Positions 1-8,262 of a stretch of DNA of 17,093 nucleotides are shown in pieces (within the stretch, counting starts at the first letter, position 1; every line of letters begins with the position of its first letter). The stretch lies in contig DAOPJM010000039.1 of the NCBI GenBank assembly GCA_035399665.1, positions 1 through 17,093 of the forward strand, read 5' to 3'. Made by a program: the position numbers and the translations under genes. The DNA comes from DAOPJM01 sp035399665. GTDB lineage: Bacteria > Bacillota > Clostridia > Christensenellales > CAG-138. The notes beneath the pieces were generated by a model. That model was given only the letters and a program-made list of their open reading frames with translations. It had not been told where the DNA came from and searched no databases.

Positions 1-201
1 GTAAAGCGCATTACTTGGCGCTGACTCTTTTAGCATACACAAGTGGAATAATTGGACTAATAATACACTTCAATATATGGAAGCTCAAACGCCAAGAAGT
101 CCAATGCGCCAACTTCCGCCGTCAAATTCCAATGGCGCATTGGCCACACGAATGCTATATGTCCGCAGCTCATCTTGATAACGAGAGCGAAGCTTGTTTC
201 G
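1..201. other. Left-edge intergenic stretch with inverted repeats
   Basis: No gene I can support lies here. A plus-strand frame is open from the window edge to about 293, but it matches no family I know and overlaps the end of the AraC gene. The stretch carries related inverted elements: a GCGCATT core at 6-12, the inverse AATGCGC at 103-109, and a compact palindrome at 129-143 with arms CCAATG/CATTGG around GCG. Positions 6-20 and 90-109 are inverted copies of each other, apart from a changed and longer centre. These could be a terminator or processing region behind the regulator gene or the tip of a short mobile repeat. Confidence 0.4.
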
Positions 202-1476
202 CTATTCCTCGTTTTCGTCCTCGGCAAGGGCGGTGGCTTCTTTACCGTGTGTCTCTCTGTAATGTGAGGGCGATATTCCTGTATTTTTCTTGAAGAAGTG
301 TGAGAAATAGAACGGATCCTTTATTCCCACCGCGGCGGCTATTTCGGCCACAGACAGTTCGGTCGTCAAAAGCAGCTGCTTTGAGTGTGACATGCGCAGG
401 TTCGTCAGATACTGCATCGGCGTCAACCCCATCTCTCCTCCAAATTTCGATGTTAGGTAAGGGCGGCTCACGTTGAGATCCTTTGCAACCTGTTCGACCG
501 TTATCTCCTGCGAGAAGTTCCGATTCATGTACTGCACCGTTCTGCGCACCAATCCCGACACATAGCCCTGCCTCAGCGTCAAGTTGTCCTCCTGCGGAGC
601 AAGATATTGAAAGCTCTCTATAACTACATCGCAGTTTACAGCCCTGTAATTGGATTCGCCGGTGCAAAAGACCTTTACTATATGCCTTCCCGCCGAAAGG
701 TGCGTGTTGGAATACAGCAGTTGCTTCGGCAATCTGCTTGGGTTATATGTATCGACGGTAGTCTGATATACGCCATCGATTATGACGTCCGCCTTGCCGC
801 AGTCAAAGTTTACTGTGCCGTACCACTTTACGCCCGTCCCGTAAAAATTCAATTCCGCGTATGACCTTGCCGACGCGGTATAGACCTCATTATGCTGCCC
901 CTCCGAGGGCGAGGGCCACTTGCTCCATATGCCTGTATAAAGTATTTCCTTGGAGTCATACGGCACCACCGTCCAAGCGCTGTTCATGCATTCATCGACA
1001 AGTATGGCAAGGATTCGGTACAGGCTGCCAATAGCATTCAGAGCATCGCTTGCCGTCATATCAGAACAATACAGCACTTGGTTTTTCATCTCGCGCAGAA
1101 AGCCTTGATTGGAAACCCCCTGCATCATGCAGTTGCTCTCGCTTATACCTATGTAGTTGGTGAAATTCAACACTCCCCTGCCGTTAATATCCAACCACCA
1201 AAGCTCGGCTACGCTTCCCGCATCGGTATGAATGTTTACGGAGTAATCCCTAAACAGAAACATCAAGTCATTCTGCCGCATGACATATTCTCGCCCGTCT
1301 ATATCCACAGTACAGTTACCATCAGCCAGGGTCAATAGGCGAACCTGGTTCTTTATCTTCCATGCTATATCAGCGCCAGTAGTCGTATTGTGGTGTCCGC
1401 TCTCACAAGGGACACTATCCATATACGGCTTAATAAGGTCATAATCGCTTATGTTTGTTGTGACTTTGGATGACAT
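202..1476 (-). CDS. AraC-family regulator with inserted beta-sandwich (carbohydrate-binding-like) domain
   Basis: Predicted cytoplasmic transcription factor of 424 aa. I chose the ATG at 1476 because GGGGAGGG sits just upstream; an ATG 30 codons earlier has no such site. Residues about 45-100 look like a cupin sensor domain (VDIDGREYVMRQNDLMFLF). Residues about 312-408 form the double HTH of AraC/XylS proteins, with ITVEQVAKDLNVSRPYLTSKF as the first helix pair and IAAAVGIKDPFYFSHFFKK as the second. Residues about 173-292 are unusual. They follow the pattern of galactose-binding-like beta-sandwiches of secreted glycosidases: YTGIW, then a hydrophobic strand with FYGTGVKWYG, ADVIIDGVYQTTVD, LSAGRHIVKVFCTG. 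The gene is divergent from the deacylase operon and probably regulates it. The ligand is unknown. The AraC call is firm; the insert call is pattern recognition only. Confidence 0.93.
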   Translation of the reverse strand: MSSKVTTNISDYDLIKPYMDSVPCESGHHNTTTGADIAWKIKNQVRLLTLADGNCTVDIDGREYVMRQNDLMFLFRDYSVNIHTDAGSVAELWWLDINGRGVLNFTNYIGISESNCMMQGVSNQGFLREMKNQVLYCSDMTASDALNAIGSLYRILAILVDECMNSAWTVVPYDSKEILYTGIWSKWPSPSEGQHNEVYTASARSYAELNFYGTGVKWYGTVNFDCGKADVIIDGVYQTTVDTYNPSRLPKQLLYSNTHLSAGRHIVKVFCTGESNYRAVNCDVVIESFQYLAPQEDNLTLRQGYVSGLVRRTVQYMNRNFSQEITVEQVAKDLNVSRPYLTSKFGGEMGLTPMQYLTNLRMSHSKQLLLTTELSVAEIAAAVGIKDPFYFSHFFKKNTGISPSHYRETHGKEATALAEDENEE

Positions 1477-1556
1477 TGTGCCCTCCCCGCTTCGCGCTGG
1501 CTGCTTGTTTGGCTTTGTATCCATACGGTAAATTGAGCCGATACTCCACCAAATAG

Positions 1557-1585
1557 AGCATAACATTTAGAATGGACGAAAGCAA
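1557..1585 (-). promoter_or_regulatory. Putative promoter of the AraC-family gene
   Basis: On the minus strand, TTGCTT (1585-1580) and TATGCT (1562-1557) are separated by 17 nt. This places a transcript start near 1550, about 75 nt before the chosen ATG. Matches to consensus are partial, so this is a reasonable but unproven call. Confidence 0.4.
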
Positions 1586-1638
1586 TACTTTACGTCATTA
1601 TTACATTTCTTTTTTCAATAACAAGAACTAAAAATCTA

Positions 1639-1667
1639 TGTACATATGTGTAAAAACTGAGTAATAT
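1639..1667 (+). promoter_or_regulatory. Putative promoter of the D-aminoacylase operon
   Basis: TGTACA (1639-1644), 17 nt, then TAATAT (1662-1667) in the divergent intergenic region. The leader to the ATG at 1752 would be about 78 nt. It contains the short inverted repeat TGCTC-CTC-GAGCA near 1689-1701 and a GGTT/AACC pair further on, either of which could be part of a regulator site. The -35 box is poor, as expected for an activator-dependent promoter. Confidence 0.4.
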
Positions 1668-1751
1668 TTAGTCGAAGGGCAAGGCCTGCTCCTCGAGCAA
1701 TCCAAAGCGGTTGCACGACGAAACCTGAAAAACTTAGAAAGGAACTGGAAA

Positions 1752-3347
1752 ATGCTGGATACTATCATAAAGGACGCCAACATTATCGATGGTTCCGGCG
1801 CACCTGCATACAAAGGCAGCGTCGGCATTGATAATGGGAAGATTACCCTCGATACAAATGGACAAAAGGCACAGGTATACATCGATGGAAAAGACAAATA
1901 CCTGACGCCAGGCCTCTTTGACGTACATTCGCACGGCGACTTGGTATTGGGTGAAGAATACGCGAGGTACTGTAAAACAGTCCAGGGCGTAACTACCGAA
2001 ATCACCGGTCAATGCGGCATGAGCATGTTCCCTGTCAATCCTGAACGTATGGATATGCTCAAGGCGTCTCTGTCCGTGGGAGCGCTGACTTTTCCCGAAG
2101 CGATGACTAATTGGACGGACTTTAATAACTATCTCGAATACGCTGATCGAGTTCCCAAGACCGCCAACACGAAGATATTCATGGGACACGGAACCTTGCG
2201 TATCGCTGTGATGGGCTTTGACAATCGCAAACCAACCACCGAGGAGTTAGACAGGATGAAGGCTCTGCTTGAGCAAGCGATGCAGCTTGGGGCAATGGGT
2301 CTTTCATCCGCGCTTGCGCTTTCTCCCAGCGGCTATGCCGACACGGACGAACTCGTTGCGTTGTGCGAGGTCATTCGTCCCTACGGCGGCATATACACAA
2401 CCCATATCAGGAACGAGTCGTTTGACGTGGTAAACGCCGTCGCCGAGGCTTTGGAGGTCGGCAAGAGGGCGCATGTGCCTGTCAACATCTCGCACCACAA
2501 GTGCATGGGGCGCAAAAACTGGGGTAAGCAAAAGCAGACTATGGCTCTCATAGAGCAAGCACAGGCGGAAGGCGTTCAGGTAACCTGCGATCAATACCCC
2601 TACACTTGCAGCATGGTCCATTTGAATCTCTGTATGCCCTCATGGTACTTTAAGAACGGAATCACGGCCATGGCGGAAATGCTGCGCGACCCCGCAGTCC
2701 GTGTTAAGGCGCATCAAGAAATTGAGGATCCTAACAGTCCATTCGAGAACCTATACCTCAATTCCGGTGGATGGGACGGCGTCTTTGTTTGCTCTGCGGC
2801 GAATACCCCGCTTGCCGTGGGAAAGACCATCAGTGAATACGCAAAGCTTGTTGACAAGGATCCCTTCGATGCCTTCTTTGATATCATGGTTGAGAACAAG
2901 GGAATAAGCAGCGCGGTTTACAGCACCATAGGCGAGGATGATATCTTCGACATTATCCGCGCCCCGTATACGATGGTTGGCTCGGATGGTCTTGTCAGAG
3001 CTGCGGGAGAAAAGGGACATCCTCGCGGCTATGCAAGCTGTACCCACGCCATCTGTTACTTCGTCAAGGACAATCACCTATTCACCTTGGAAGAGATGAT
3101 ACACAAGCTGACCGCATTACCCGCGAAGATATACGGCTGCGACAGCAAGGGACTCATCCGTGAGGGCTACGATGCTGATCTCATACTGTTTGACTATGAC
3201 GAACTGAGGGATCTTGCCACATATACCGATCCCTGCGGAATAACTAAGGGCCTTGAGTATGTGATAGTGAATGGGCAAATCGTCTACAAGGATTATCAGC
3301 TTACAGGCGCAACACCCGGCAAGGTGATTCGCCATAAGGTAAACTGA
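1752..3347 (+). CDS. N-acyl-D-amino-acid deacylase (D-aminoacylase)
   Basis: Zinc amidohydrolase of 531 aa expected to hydrolyse N-acyl-D-amino acids to the free D-amino acid and a carboxylic acid in the cytoplasm. It has the urease-superfamily layout: a small N-terminal beta part (IIDGSGAPAYKGSVGI), then the barrel. Visible family residues are the HxH pair H59/H61 in DVHSHGD, C88 in TGQCGMS (the metal-bridging Cys of this family), H218 in THIRNES, H248 or H249 in ISHHKCMG, D411 in VGSDGL, and the HPRGY motif at 422-426. The C-terminus GLIREGYDADLILFD...EYVIVNG is typical. Length and order match full-length D-aminoacylases. AGAAAGGAA precedes the ATG. Twenty-eight nt separate it from the permease gene, so they are very likely cotranscribed. 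D-Asp, D-Glu or neutral D-amino-acid specificity cannot be told from motifs. Confidence 0.93.
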   Translation: MLDTIIKDANIIDGSGAPAYKGSVGIDNGKITLDTNGQKAQVYIDGKDKYLTPGLFDVHSHGDLVLGEEYARYCKTVQGVTTEITGQCGMSMFPVNPERMDMLKASLSVGALTFPEAMTNWTDFNNYLEYADRVPKTANTKIFMGHGTLRIAVMGFDNRKPTTEELDRMKALLEQAMQLGAMGLSSALALSPSGYADTDELVALCEVIRPYGGIYTTHIRNESFDVVNAVAEALEVGKRAHVPVNISHHKCMGRKNWGKQKQTMALIEQAQAEGVQVTCDQYPYTCSMVHLNLCMPSWYFKNGITAMAEMLRDPAVRVKAHQEIEDPNSPFENLYLNSGGWDGVFVCSAANTPLAVGKTISEYAKLVDKDPFDAFFDIMVENKGISSAVYSTIGEDDIFDIIRAPYTMVGSDGLVRAAGEKGHPRGYASCTHAICYFVKDNHLFTLEEMIHKLTALPAKIYGCDSKGLIREGYDADLILFDYDELRDLATYTDPCGITKGLEYVIVNGQIVYKDYQLTGATPGKVIRHKVN

Positions 3348-3375
3348 GACACTCACCAATACATAGGAGGAGAAT

Positions 3376-4755
3376 ATGAACATCATCATCGTTTTCGCAA
3401 TAGTCTTCATTTTGATGCTCGTTGCGATCATCAAATTCAAGGTAAACTGTGGAGTAGCCCTGTTTGGCGCCGCAATCCTTGCGGGCTTGCTGAGCGGCAT
3501 GGCGGTAGGAGATCTGACGACAAACTTAGCATCCGGCTTCGGCAACACCATGACAAGCATAGGCTTGATCCTACTCTTCGGGGGCGGCATAGGTTCACTG
3601 CTCGCATACTCCGGCGCCATGGAAGAGATGGCGAAGGGGCTGCTGCGCAAGGTTGGCAAAAAGCATGACCTGCTCGCACTAAATATCGCAGGTATGCTTA
3701 TCTCCATCCCCATACTGTTTGGACCCGGCTACATTATGCTGTCGCCCCTGCTCAACTCCATTCAGAAGATAACCAAGAAGCGTATGACGTCTTACGCTAC
3801 CGCGACCTATGTAGGTCTTATCGTGACCCACAGCCTCGTGGCCCCAACTCCCGGTCCCGTCGCCGTAGCGGGCGCTACCGGTGCTAACCTCGGTTGGTTT
3901 ATGCTCTACGCCCTTATTGTCGCCATACCCACAAGCTTGATCGCGGGCTGGCTCTTTGGTAATTTCCAAAACAGGAAATCCGCCCTTGCGAAAGAAGCGG
4001 CAAAGGCCGAGCAGAAAGCCGCCGCGCAGGAGCTTGTCAACGACAGCGAACTGCTCAAGCCCGATCCCACTAAGCCCTCCGCGGGTAAAGCGCTTGTGCT
4101 CCTGCTGCTCCCCGTTGTTATGCTGATACTCGGCTCCGTTATCCCCATGATCGCCGGCGACACTTGGTTCGGCAACGTATTCAAGTTCATCGGCAACAGC
4201 AACGTTGCCCTGTTCATCTCCATGCTTATAGTCGGTCTCGTCCTGCGCAAGTCTTTGGTCAGCGCGATGGGGCAGCCCGTCATGAAGCTCATCGACAAGA
4301 GTGCCGACAGTATCGGCAGTATACTTTTCCTGCTCGGCGCAGCCGGCTCCTTTGCGCTCGTTTTAAGTAAAGCAGGTCTCGGTGACGCGCTGCTGGCAGC
4401 TCTTCAAAGCTGGAATCTCCCGATTCTGCTCATGGGCTTCCTGCTCGCATTCGCCATCCGCTTGGGCGTTGGCTCAGCAATGGTCGCCATGATCACTACG
4501 GTTTCCATCGTGTGGCCACTCGCTTCCTCACTCGGCTATTCGCCTATCATTGTAAGCCTTGCCATCTGCTCCGGCGCCATGGCTCCGTTGATCCCCACGG
4601 ACGTGACCTTCTGGTTCCCCGAAAAATACAATGGCTTAACCACCAAGGAAACCTTCAGCACAGTCGTTGTTGGCAACCTGTTGGCGGGCGTTGTAGCTTT
4701 TGGCTTGACCTTGGTTTTGAACGTGCTTGACGGCGTACTGCCCGGACTGCACTAA
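3376..4755 (+). CDS. GntP-family permease
   Basis: Integral membrane transporter of 459 aa in the gluconate:proton symporter (GntP) family. It opens with a hydrophobic helix (IIIVFAIVFILMLVAIIKF) and continues with repeated hydrophobic segments to the C-terminus. The family hallmark HSLVAPTPGPVAVAG lies at about 152-166 (HSLVPPHPGPVA in better-known members). A charged, alanine-rich cytoplasmic loop around 198-230 (KSALAKEAAKAEQKAAAQE) splits the protein. A good AGGAGG precedes the ATG. GntP proteins take up small carboxylates such as gluconate, but members beside D-aminoacylases may carry N-acyl-amino acids. I infer from context that this one imports the substrate of the upstream deacylase. 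Confidence 0.93.
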   Translation: MNIIIVFAIVFILMLVAIIKFKVNCGVALFGAAILAGLLSGMAVGDLTTNLASGFGNTMTSIGLILLFGGGIGSLLAYSGAMEEMAKGLLRKVGKKHDLLALNIAGMLISIPILFGPGYIMLSPLLNSIQKITKKRMTSYATATYVGLIVTHSLVAPTPGPVAVAGATGANLGWFMLYALIVAIPTSLIAGWLFGNFQNRKSALAKEAAKAEQKAAAQELVNDSELLKPDPTKPSAGKALVLLLLPVVMLILGSVIPMIAGDTWFGNVFKFIGNSNVALFISMLIVGLVLRKSLVSAMGQPVMKLIDKSADSIGSILFLLGAAGSFALVLSKAGLGDALLAALQSWNLPILLMGFLLAFAIRLGVGSAMVAMITTVSIVWPLASSLGYSPIIVSLAICSGAMAPLIPTDVTFWFPEKYNGLTTKETFSTVVVGNLLAGVVAFGLTLVLNVLDGVLPGLH

Positions 4756-4788
4756 AGTTCCCCCTTCCCCTAAATACAGCAATGGGTT

Positions 4789-4826
4789 GGGCCGCATTCG
4801 GAATCCGCATATTTCGGAAGCGGCCC
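4789..4826 (+). promoter_or_regulatory. Intergenic hairpin between permease and asd
   Basis: Perfect 7-bp arms GGGCCGC (4789-4795) and GCGGCCC (4820-4826) enclose a second small hairpin, TCCG/CGGA. No U-tract follows, so it is not a standard terminator. It sits in the only long gap (131 nt) of the six-gene run. A TATACT box at 4862-4867 lies downstream, but I see no good -35 for it. The hairpin could protect or separate the upstream and downstream parts of the transcript. Confidence 0.4.
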
Positions 4827-4886
4827 TGCTCATGGGCTGAACATGAACCGATTTCAACACTTATACTACATAAGGAGAACATATAT

Positions 4887-5900
4887 ATGACTGAACTGAA
4901 TATTGCGGTCGTCGGCGCGCTTGGCGCGGTAGGCCGTGAGATGCTCAAGACACTCGCGCAGAGGCGCTTTCCTGCAAAAACCGTAAAAGCTCTGGATATA
5001 GCTGAAAACGTCGGAAAGACAATCCCTTTCAATGATGGCAACATATCGGTAGAGCTTTGCTGCAAGGATGCGTTTTCGGATGTTGATGTGGCCTTCTTCG
5101 CGGTAGGAGACGGTGTAAGCCGCAAGCTTGCTCCGGAAGCCGTCGAGATGGGAGCAATCGTTATCGACAACTCCAGTGCATGGAGGATGGATCCCGAAGT
5201 ACCCCTCATCGTGCCTGAATGTAACGCGGAAGATTTAAGAAATCACAAGGGAATTATCGCCAATCCGAACTGCTCAACAATAATCGCTATGGTCCCATTG
5301 AAGCCCTTGAGCGATTCTGCAGGTCTTAAACGCATCGTAGCGTCAACCTATCAGGCGGTAAGCGGAGCGGGAATTGCGGGTTTAGATGAGCTGTCGCTGC
5401 AAACCCGCGAAGTCCTTGACGGCAAGGCCGCGCACCCAGAGGTCTTCGCGCACCAGATAGCTTTCAACCTCATTCCGCACATAGACTATTTTGAGGAAAA
5501 CGCTTATACTCATGAGGAGATGAAAATGACCCGTGAGGGCAGAAAGATACTCAACCTTCCCAACCTCATGGTAAGCTGTACCTGTGTGCGAGTTCCTGTC
5601 TATCGCAGTCACAGCGAAGCTATCACGATTGAGACCGAACGCAAGCTCACTGCCGATGAAGCAAGGCATATACTCACTAACGCTCCGGGAGTCAAGCTGT
5701 ATGACGACCCCGGCAAGAATGAGTATCCAATGCCGCTTGATACCTCAAACGGCGATGACATCTGGGTTGGACGCATACGCGAGGATATTTCGGCCGATAA
5801 CAGCCTCGTATTCTGGTGCTGCGGCGATCAGATTCGAAAAGGTGCAGCGCTCAATGCCGTCCAGATAGGCGAGAAACTTATCGAATTCGGTTTGGTATAA
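4887..5900 (+). CDS. asd: Aspartate-semialdehyde dehydrogenase
   Basis: Converts L-aspartyl-4-phosphate and NADPH to aspartate-4-semialdehyde, reversibly; cytoplasmic, 337 aa. The ATG at 4887 is chosen because TAAGGAG lies 9 nt upstream; an upstream in-frame ATG at 4782 would add 35 residues of no family likeness and has no ribosome site. The N-terminal dinucleotide motif is GALGAVG (residues 10-16). The catalytic Cys is C129 in NPNCST. QAVSGAGIAG, the RVPVYRSHSEA segment with R235 and the likely catalytic H242, and the family-typical length are all present. Sixteen nt separate it from the homoserine dehydrogenase gene. No lysine-branch gene (dapA) is nearby, so the context points to homoserine rather than diaminopimelate. 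Confidence 0.95.
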   Translation: MTELNIAVVGALGAVGREMLKTLAQRRFPAKTVKALDIAENVGKTIPFNDGNISVELCCKDAFSDVDVAFFAVGDGVSRKLAPEAVEMGAIVIDNSSAWRMDPEVPLIVPECNAEDLRNHKGIIANPNCSTIIAMVPLKPLSDSAGLKRIVASTYQAVSGAGIAGLDELSLQTREVLDGKAAHPEVFAHQIAFNLIPHIDYFEENAYTHEEMKMTREGRKILNLPNLMVSCTCVRVPVYRSHSEAITIETERKLTADEARHILTNAPGVKLYDDPGKNEYPMPLDTSNGDDIWVGRIREDISADNSLVFWCCGDQIRKGAALNAVQIGEKLIEFGLV

Positions 5901-5916
5901 AGTAAGGAGATAGCTT

Positions 5917-7062
5917 ATGAAGATAGCAATAATCGGACTTGGAATTGTCGGACGCGGTGTCTATGACATTATTCAAAGTGAACCGTCTTCCTCCGTTTCC
6001 GTGAAATATGTAATGGACATACGTCGTGTTGAAGGCGTAACTTGCGAGTATGCAAGCAGCATCGAGCAAATAGTCAAGGACAAGGAAATCGAGCTTGTTG
6101 TAGAGGCTATAGGTGGGCTGCATCCCGCGTATGAATGCGTTTCAGCGGCTCTTAAAGCGGGCAAGCACTGCGTTACTCCGAACAAGCAGCTTATAAGCAG
6201 TATGTACCCTGAACTTACCGAACTTGCGCGAAAGAACGGCGTGAGTCTCCGCTTTACAGCGGCGGCGGGCGGCGGTATTCCGTGGCTGTATAATCTCAAA
6301 AGGACAAAGCGATGCAGCTCCATCAGCTCCCTCTGTGGTATTATTAACGGCACTACCAACTTCATTTTGGATTCTATGGCAAAGACCGGCGGTGCTTTCG
6401 ATGATATATTGAAACAAGCTCAACAGCTTGGCTATGCCGAGGCCAATCCATCCGCCGATATCGACGGGATCGATCTTCAGCGGAAATGCGCAATCTCCGC
6501 AAACATCGCGTTTAACGCTCAAATAGCTCCCGAGCAGGTGGACACAATGGGTATTCGCTATATCACTGCGGAGAGCATACAATGCTTTGCGGCTATGGGG
6601 CGCGTCTGCAAACTCATGTGCCAAGCAAAGCGCGGCAGCGATAACAGGATTGCCGCATATGTGGAACCCGAATTGTTCTCACTTGACGACCTTGAAGCCA
6701 ACGTTGTGGGTAACAATAACTTTGTCTCGCTTGAGGGCGAGTATGTAGGCAGACTCAGCTTCTACGGGCAGGGCGCGGGAAGATACCCAACCGCTCATTC
6801 TCTTGTCGAGGATATACTTGACGTTCAACGCGGCAATATTGATAATGCTGAATCCGTCAGCGACATTGAGGTTGACAACAACAGCGTTGCCGAGCGTTAC
6901 TTCGTCGACGCTTCCGATTACGATTTCCTGAACGGCATCACCCTTGAGCGCTTGGGCAACGGGGTCGTTACCGAGGAGATCACCGTCAGTCAAATGCATC
7001 AACGGGCCGCAAAACAGCTTTCCGAAGGCAAGCGAGTATTCTTTGCGGCGATTAGACTATAA
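5917..7062 (+). CDS. hom: Homoserine dehydrogenase, short form
   Basis: Interconverts aspartate semialdehyde and L-homoserine with NAD(P)H; 381 aa. The nucleotide-binding motif GLGIVG is at residues 7-12, the conserved Lys is K90 in TPNKQL, and the family signature spans about 141-197: GIINGTTNFIL, AQ..GYAEANPSADIDGIDLQRK, with D181, D186 and K190 in place. Bacillus-type enzymes are about 430 aa with a C-terminal ACT domain. Here only about 50 residues follow the catalytic part (from RYFVDASDYDF), without the usual GVL-containing ACT start, so allosteric control by threonine is probably lost or altered. AAGGAG precedes the ATG. The gene lies between asd and the racemase gene with short gaps. 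Confidence 0.92.
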   Translation: MKIAIIGLGIVGRGVYDIIQSEPSSSVSVKYVMDIRRVEGVTCEYASSIEQIVKDKEIELVVEAIGGLHPAYECVSAALKAGKHCVTPNKQLISSMYPELTELARKNGVSLRFTAAAGGGIPWLYNLKRTKRCSSISSLCGIINGTTNFILDSMAKTGGAFDDILKQAQQLGYAEANPSADIDGIDLQRKCAISANIAFNAQIAPEQVDTMGIRYITAESIQCFAAMGRVCKLMCQAKRGSDNRIAAYVEPELFSLDDLEANVVGNNNFVSLEGEYVGRLSFYGQGAGRYPTAHSLVEDILDVQRGNIDNAESVSDIEVDNNSVAERYFVDASDYDFLNGITLERLGNGVVTEEITVSQMHQRAAKQLSEGKRVFFAAIRL

Positions 7063-7086
7063 AAGCAATAGGGAGTTAGAAGCCTT

Positions 7087-8247
7087 ATGGAGGACTATTT
7101 ACTTCGGGCAAGAGCTGAAATCGATCTTGGAGCCATACGCTGCAATTACAATATTGCGAAGGCGTCAGGCAAGAAGGTCATGTGTGTCATAAAAGGCGAC
7201 GCACACGGACATGGTGCGGTAAAGTGCGGAAGATTCTTGGAAAGTTTGGGCGCGGATGCTTTTGCAGTTGCCTGTCTTGAGGAAGCGTTGCAGCTCAGAG
7301 ACGGCGGGATAACAAAGCCAATACTCATCTTAGGGTATACTCCGCCCACTCCCGATGCCGTGGCCGTCATAGCAAGGGCAGGTCTTATGCAGACGCTGCT
7401 TGACGAGGAGTATGCCCAATGTCTCGATAAGTCCGCAAGGAGCGCAGGAGTTCGAGTGGAGTGCCATATCAAGCTTGATACGGGAATGTCGCGTCTTGGG
7501 GTATACGCTCAGGGTGCAAAGGCCGCAAAAGAGGCGGGAGTTTGTGCAAGGCGCATGTTTGACTTGGAGGGCCTTAAGGTAAGCGGGATTTATACGCATT
7601 TCTCAGCGGCGGACATGCCCGACAGGGCTTGGTATGTGCGCTGTCAGATAGATAATTTCCTTACCGCCCTTGACGCCCTTGGGCTGGATACTCTGCCCGA
7701 GAGACCTCTAATACACATGAGTAACAGCGCAGCGATAATGGGCTGCCCTGAAGCACGTTTCGACATGGTCAGAGCGGGCGTCATGCTGTATGGCCTGTAT
7801 CCGGACAATCTTCCTCACCCTGATGGTCCGCTCATGCCGGCGCTCTGTCTAAAGGCTCCCGTAGTTCAAATCAAGGAGCTTTCGGAAGGCGCTTATGTCA
7901 GCTATGGAATGACATATCGAATTCCACAAAGGACACGGGTCGCCATCGTTGCGGCCGGTTATGCCGACTCTTATCCCCGCGCCCTCAGCAACACAGGCGC
8001 ATGGGCGCTGATAGGGGGTATGCGTTGCCGTCAGATAGGCAGAGTATGTATGGATCTTACCTTGTTTGACGTTGGCAGCGCCAAAGTTGAGGTCGGCGAT
8101 GATGTGATCCTCTACGGCGCCGGCGGAATGTCATTGGAGGAAGCGGCTCAGCTTTCCGATACGATAAACTGCGCTATTACAAGTACGCTCACCAACAGGG
8201 TGAAGCGCATCTATCGTGGCGGAAACTCCTACATTCAAGACGATTGA
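7087..8247 (+). CDS. alr: Alanine-racemase-family PLP enzyme
   Basis: PLP-dependent fold-type III racemase of 386 aa. The PLP lysine is K36 in VIKGDAHGHG. Other family residues are R136 (TGMSRLG), H171 (IYTHFSAAD), S212 and S214 (HMSNSAA), R229 (VRAGVMLYG), the catalytic Tyr Y273 (SYGMTYR) and CMDL at 321-324. The usual PLP motif is KADAYGHG or KANAYGHG. Here the Tyr that contacts the cofactor phosphate region is His (H40), and Ala/Asn after the first Gly-type position is changed too. It lies between hom and an aspartokinase rather than with ddl or other wall genes, which suggests a dedicated job such as converting the D-amino acid released by the deacylase. Alanine, serine, aspartate or homoserine specificity is open. 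AGGGAG lies upstream of the ATG. Confidence 0.9.
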   Translation: MEDYLLRARAEIDLGAIRCNYNIAKASGKKVMCVIKGDAHGHGAVKCGRFLESLGADAFAVACLEEALQLRDGGITKPILILGYTPPTPDAVAVIARAGLMQTLLDEEYAQCLDKSARSAGVRVECHIKLDTGMSRLGVYAQGAKAAKEAGVCARRMFDLEGLKVSGIYTHFSAADMPDRAWYVRCQIDNFLTALDALGLDTLPERPLIHMSNSAAIMGCPEARFDMVRAGVMLYGLYPDNLPHPDGPLMPALCLKAPVVQIKELSEGAYVSYGMTYRIPQRTRVAIVAAGYADSYPRALSNTGAWALIGGMRCRQIGRVCMDLTLFDVGSAKVEVGDDVILYGAGGMSLEEAAQLSDTINCAITSTLTNRVKRIYRGGNSYIQDD

Positions 8248-8262
8248 ACGGAGAGTGTCACA

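Noticed and set aside
15..293. Plus-strand open frame of 92 codons at the left edge
   Set aside because: No ribosome site, no recognisable family, and its 3' third overlaps the real AraC gene antisense. It crosses the inverted repeats of the region.
892..1338. Plus-strand open frame of 148 codons inside the AraC gene
   Set aside because: Antisense shadow of the AraC coding sequence; no start signal and no family pattern.
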